DNA from: Syntrophaceae bacterium UBA2251
Lineage (GTDB): Bacteria; Desulfobacterota; Syntrophia; Syntrophales; UBA2251
Reading direction: 5' to 3'
Assembly: GCA_002347815.1 (NCBI GenBank)
Contig: DDXV01000007.1
Coordinates: 1-9,593, forward strand
Length of the DNA: 9,593 bases
Shown: in pieces, positions 7,031 through 9,593 of the stretch
Numbering within the stretch: the stretch's first letter is position 1
Layout of the letters: every line of letters begins with the position of its first letter
Translations under genes and position numbers: made by a program
The notes under the pieces: generated by a model
Databases searched by the model: none
What the model saw: the letters and a program-made list of their open reading frames with translations, nothing else
What the model was told of the DNA's origin: nothing

Positions 7031-9547
7031 TCACTGCAATTGATAAAGCGGGCTGTCTTTCCCGAAGTGGATCATGAGCGGCGTTTGTTCATGCCCGATC
7101 TGTTTGGAGATGCTGGTCGTCATCGTCTTTGAGTATTCACCCAGCCCCACAATGCTGACCTTTCCATCTTTGTTCTTGTCGGCCGCCCTGTTGTTATTCA
7201 GGCCATCGAGCAAGGTGTATGTGAAAAGCCCGTTGCCTTTGTAGCCATCCATCGCTGCCTGCTGGTCGCCTGCCGATGCATAGATATGCAGCCCCATCTT
7301 CCTGGCCATCACGGACATCCTGGCATCGTACAGCCCGCTGACGATATAATCGACTCCGCCGGCATGGCAGGTGTCGAAAATGAAAAGCTGACTCAGGGAT
7401 TTTATCTTTTTGGACATCTCCACGATCTCGTTGGAGCTGATGACGTTTCCCTCGCTCACCTGGCCGTTGAAATCATGGGTGAGCAGGTAATACTGGCTCT
7501 GCAGCAGCAACCCGTGGCCGGCCACGAAGAGGATGAAGCTGTCACCGGGCTTGGCGAGCCCCGCCAGCTCGTTGATCTTGCCGATGATCGCGGTCTTCGT
7601 CGCATCCTTGTCAGTCAGGCGCGCGTAGTGGATGTTCTCGGGTTTGTACAGTGTGGCGGATTGGGCCCTGATCTTTTCCTCCAGATTCATCGCGTCCTTG
7701 GCGGCATACTTGAGGGTGATGTTCTGGTCTTGGTAGCGGTCCACACCAATCGAAAGAATGTAGAGATGCGGATCCGTGACCTTGATTGTCGAGTGGAAGC
7801 GAACGGTTTTCAGGGCGCTCTGGATCGTGTTGCCCGCATTGAAGGCGGCTATACTGACTTCATTCTCACCGGCCACGGTGTCTATCTCTCGGCAGTCCTC
7901 GAAAGAATCCCCTTTGGGCTGAACGATTGACGAGACTGAAGGTGTTTTGTGGATGATGGAGACGCTCCGCATGTCCTCATGGATGGTCCTGCTGTCCAGG
8001 GAGGCCAATGCGGTCTTTTCAAACGAGGCCTTTGCCGCTTCCCGGTAGTATCCGTCCGATTGGATGAGCTTGCCGTTGTGGAACAATCGAACTTCGCCAA
8101 TGCCGCCCCCGGAGCTCTTCACGCTGTAACAGACGCCGGTCCTGCCCTGACCGGCATCGCTCTTGTGGGTGAGTTCGACCGTGGGCGGCGGGCTCTTGAT
8201 GGCGTCGGTCATGCTGACCGTGGCCAGACCGCTGACGTCCTCTCCCCGGAGCTTGACGGCCACAATATCGGGCCGGTAGAAGACGTCGTAGAATTTATCC
8301 ACTCCGTAGCTCTGCTGGCCGACGACGACACTTAAATATTGCGCCCCTTTCTCGGAAGCGTTGTAGTAACCCTCTTTGGTGATGACGAGCCATTCGCCGT
8401 CGGCAAAGCCGACGAACATGGCCATCTCTTCACCCGTTTGCGCATCGTACATCCTGACCGCGGCATCGCTCGGGTTGAGCAGCACTCGCTTGCCGTCCGG
8501 GTGAAACATTCCGGAAAGGGCCTTTCCCGCATATGTGAGCTGCTGGCCCTTCCAGGCAGCGGAAAGATCGGCCAGCTCTTTTCCTGTCCGAAGCTCCACG
8601 ATTTTCAGCGGCTGGGCCAGGACCAGAAGCTGCGTTCCGTCCGGGGAAAGGGACAGGCCGTTCACGCCGGAGACGCCATATTGGGCGACCCTGTAGTCCG
8701 TATATTCCCTCAACGGCTTGCCGTTTGCCGCATCCCACAGGCGGACCGTCCCATCATGTCCGGAACTGGTCACAACGGACTTGCCGTCCGGCGAGAAGGC
8801 GACACCGGTCGCATCCGTGAGCCCGAGGATGCCCGATTTGTGCCCCTGGATGGTCCAGATCTTCCTCGAAGTCGCGATGTCCCAGAGATGGAACAGGCCG
8901 TTTCTGTCTCCGGTCAGGAGTCTTTTACCGTCCGGTGAGAAATCGGCAGCCCCGCCGTACTGATTGCCTGGGAACTTGCGAATGGCCCTCCAGATTGACG
9001 TGTCGAACACGTAGATCTCGCCCACGCTTACGGCAAGGAAATACCGGCCGTCGCGGGAGAACTTGACATCGTAGACTTGCCGATACGGCCCCTTGAAGCC
9101 GGCGAAAGTCCGGGCGATCGTTCCCGTCGTCAAATCCCAGACGTTCAGGGCATACTGCTCCCGCTCTTTTTCCTTCGGGACGTTTCGGTTGCCCAGAAAA
9201 GGTCTCGTCTCGCCGCCCGTTGCCGCATACCGGCCGTCCGGCGATATCGCCACCCCATGGGCCAGTTTCAGCGTGTTGGTCTTCTTGAAGACCTGGCGGC
9301 CTTCGACGAGGTCCCACATCCGGACTACGCCGAAGTCGCTGGCCGTGTAGGTGCCGCCGTTGTCCACCGTGAGGAGATAACGGCCGTCCGGCGAGACGGC
9401 AATCGCGGATACGGCGCTCACCTCGGTCTTGATATCCATCCGCAGCTCGCCGCTGTTCAGGTAGACCTGCGGCACAGCGTACGGTTCAAGGCGGCCGCAG
9501 GAAATGAGCAGCAGAGACAATAACAAGGTCGCTGATGATTTCTTCAT
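7031..9547 (-). CDS. Lipoprotein with WD40 propeller and C-terminal caspase (peptidase C14) domain
   Basis: An 838-residue envelope protein. Residues 1-17 are a lipoprotein signal (KK, a Leu-rich core, lipobox L-I-S-C17). The +2 residue is Gly, not Asp, so by the E. coli rule it would go to the outer membrane. Residues ~40-378 hold seven WD40-like blades, each with an SPDG-type turn (SRDG and HPDG in two) and most ending WD. Residues ~379-585 include the GEWLVITKEGYYNAS linker common in such proteins and a beta-rich, probably Ig-like stretch. The caspase domain (~590-838) has catalytic H678 in VAGHG and C727 in DTCHAGG, so it should be an active cysteine peptidase; relatives usually cut after basic residues. 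A DKNKDG loop (790-795) resembles an EF-hand but has Gly where position 12 should be acidic. Ribosome site AGGA lies 8 nt upstream. It converges on the MoxR operon and is less GC-rich: 52% in one 60-base line here versus 72% in a line of the ATPase gene. Confidence 0.9.
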   Translation of the reverse strand: MKKSSATLLLSLLLISCGRLEPYAVPQVYLNSGELRMDIKTEVSAVSAIAVSPDGRYLLTVDNGGTYTASDFGVVRMWDLVEGRQVFKKTNTLKLAHGVAISPDGRYAATGGETRPFLGNRNVPKEKEREQYALNVWDLTTGTIARTFAGFKGPYRQVYDVKFSRDGRYFLAVSVGEIYVFDTSIWRAIRKFPGNQYGGAADFSPDGKRLLTGDRNGLFHLWDIATSRKIWTIQGHKSGILGLTDATGVAFSPDGKSVVTSSGHDGTVRLWDAANGKPLREYTDYRVAQYGVSGVNGLSLSPDGTQLLVLAQPLKIVELRTGKELADLSAAWKGQQLTYAGKALSGMFHPDGKRVLLNPSDAAVRMYDAQTGEEMAMFVGFADGEWLVITKEGYYNASEKGAQYLSVVVGQQSYGVDKFYDVFYRPDIVAVKLRGEDVSGLATVSMTDAIKSPPPTVELTHKSDAGQGRTGVCYSVKSSGGGIGEVRLFHNGKLIQSDGYYREAAKASFEKTALASLDSRTIHEDMRSVSIIHKTPSVSSIVQPKGDSFEDCREIDTVAGENEVSIAAFNAGNTIQSALKTVRFHSTIKVTDPHLYILSIGVDRYQDQNITLKYAAKDAMNLEEKIRAQSATLYKPENIHYARLTDKDATKTAIIGKINELAGLAKPGDSFILFVAGHGLLLQSQYYLLTHDFNGQVSEGNVISSNEIVEMSKKIKSLSQLFIFDTCHAGGVDYIVSGLYDARMSVMARKMGLHIYASAGDQQAAMDGYKGNGLFTYTLLDGLNNNRAADKNKDGKVSIVGLGEYSKTMTTSISKQIGHEQTPLMIHFGKDSPLYQLQ

Positions 9548-9574
9548 GGGCTTATTCCTTATGGGCTTATTCCT
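9545..9574 (-). repeat. 15-bp tandem duplication carrying the ribosome binding site of the caspase gene
   Basis: Read on the minus strand, the unit AGGAATAAGCCCAT occurs twice head to tail. The start-proximal copy ends in G, giving the ATG start; the distal copy ends in A (ATA). The units are 15 bp and identical at 14 positions. Each carries its own AGGA, but only the inner copy is correctly spaced (8 nt) from an ATG. The duplication is seen directly. An effect on translation, or copy-number change by replication slippage, is inference. Confidence 0.8.
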
Positions 9575-9593
9575 GTCACTAACAAATGATCTG

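Noticed and set aside
8490..9390. Recurring CCGTCCGG-like DNA motif in the WD40 gene, resembling dispersed repeats
   Set aside because: Each copy encodes the SPDG turn of a WD40 blade; the recurrence is explained by protein repeats and is not an independent DNA element or CRISPR array.

Overview
The window reads as GC-rich bacterial chromosome. The gene content is a glutaconate-type CoA-transferase pair, an FMN nitroreductase, a class III aminotransferase remnant, a CoxD/CoxE-like MoxR-VWA pair, a broken acyl-CoA dehydrogenase-like gene and a WD40-caspase lipoprotein. This would fit an anaerobic Desulfobacterota (Syntrophobacterales-like) genome. That assignment is an inference from gene types and remembered protein similarity; no rRNA or other marker is present.

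Left part (1-2835, plus strand): a good sigma70-type promoter with an adjacent 16-bp palindrome precedes a nitroreductase (106-792). After a 100-nt gap comes a two-subunit family I CoA-transferase (893-1939 and 1932-2753, overlapping by 8 bp). A strong intrinsic terminator (2794-2835) closes the unit. The B subunit keeps the catalytic Glu, so this pair should be an active acyl-CoA:carboxylate CoA-transferase. Its substrate cannot be read from the sequence.

Middle (2836-3788): no intact gene. On the minus strand lies the first ~185 codons of a class III (PLP) aminotransferase. It has a good ribosome binding site, a one-base frameshift in a G/C run at 3186-3189, and no downstream half. The 283 nt upstream of it are shared with the divergent next operon and hold that operon's probable promoter.

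Right-centre (3789-6966, plus strand): a tight operon of a MoxR-type AAA+ ATPase, a CoxE-type VWA protein with an intact MIDAS, and an acyl-CoA dehydrogenase-like gene joined by a TGATG overlap. The last gene has lost its central domain by an internal, frame-changing deletion. No molybdenum hydroxylase or CO dehydrogenase client is in view.

Right end (7031-9547, minus strand, converging on the operon): a large lipoprotein with seven WD40-like blades, a middle beta-rich region and a C-terminal caspase (peptidase C14) domain with its His-Cys dyad intact. It is visibly less GC-rich than the neighbouring genes. Its ribosome-binding/start region is a 15-bp tandem duplication.

The most interesting items are this envelope-anchored WD40-caspase, the orphan MoxR-VWA pair coupled to a dehydrogenase, and the presence of two metabolic pseudogenes within 4 kb. 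I do not see clear evidence for a wholly new multi-gene system inside the window.
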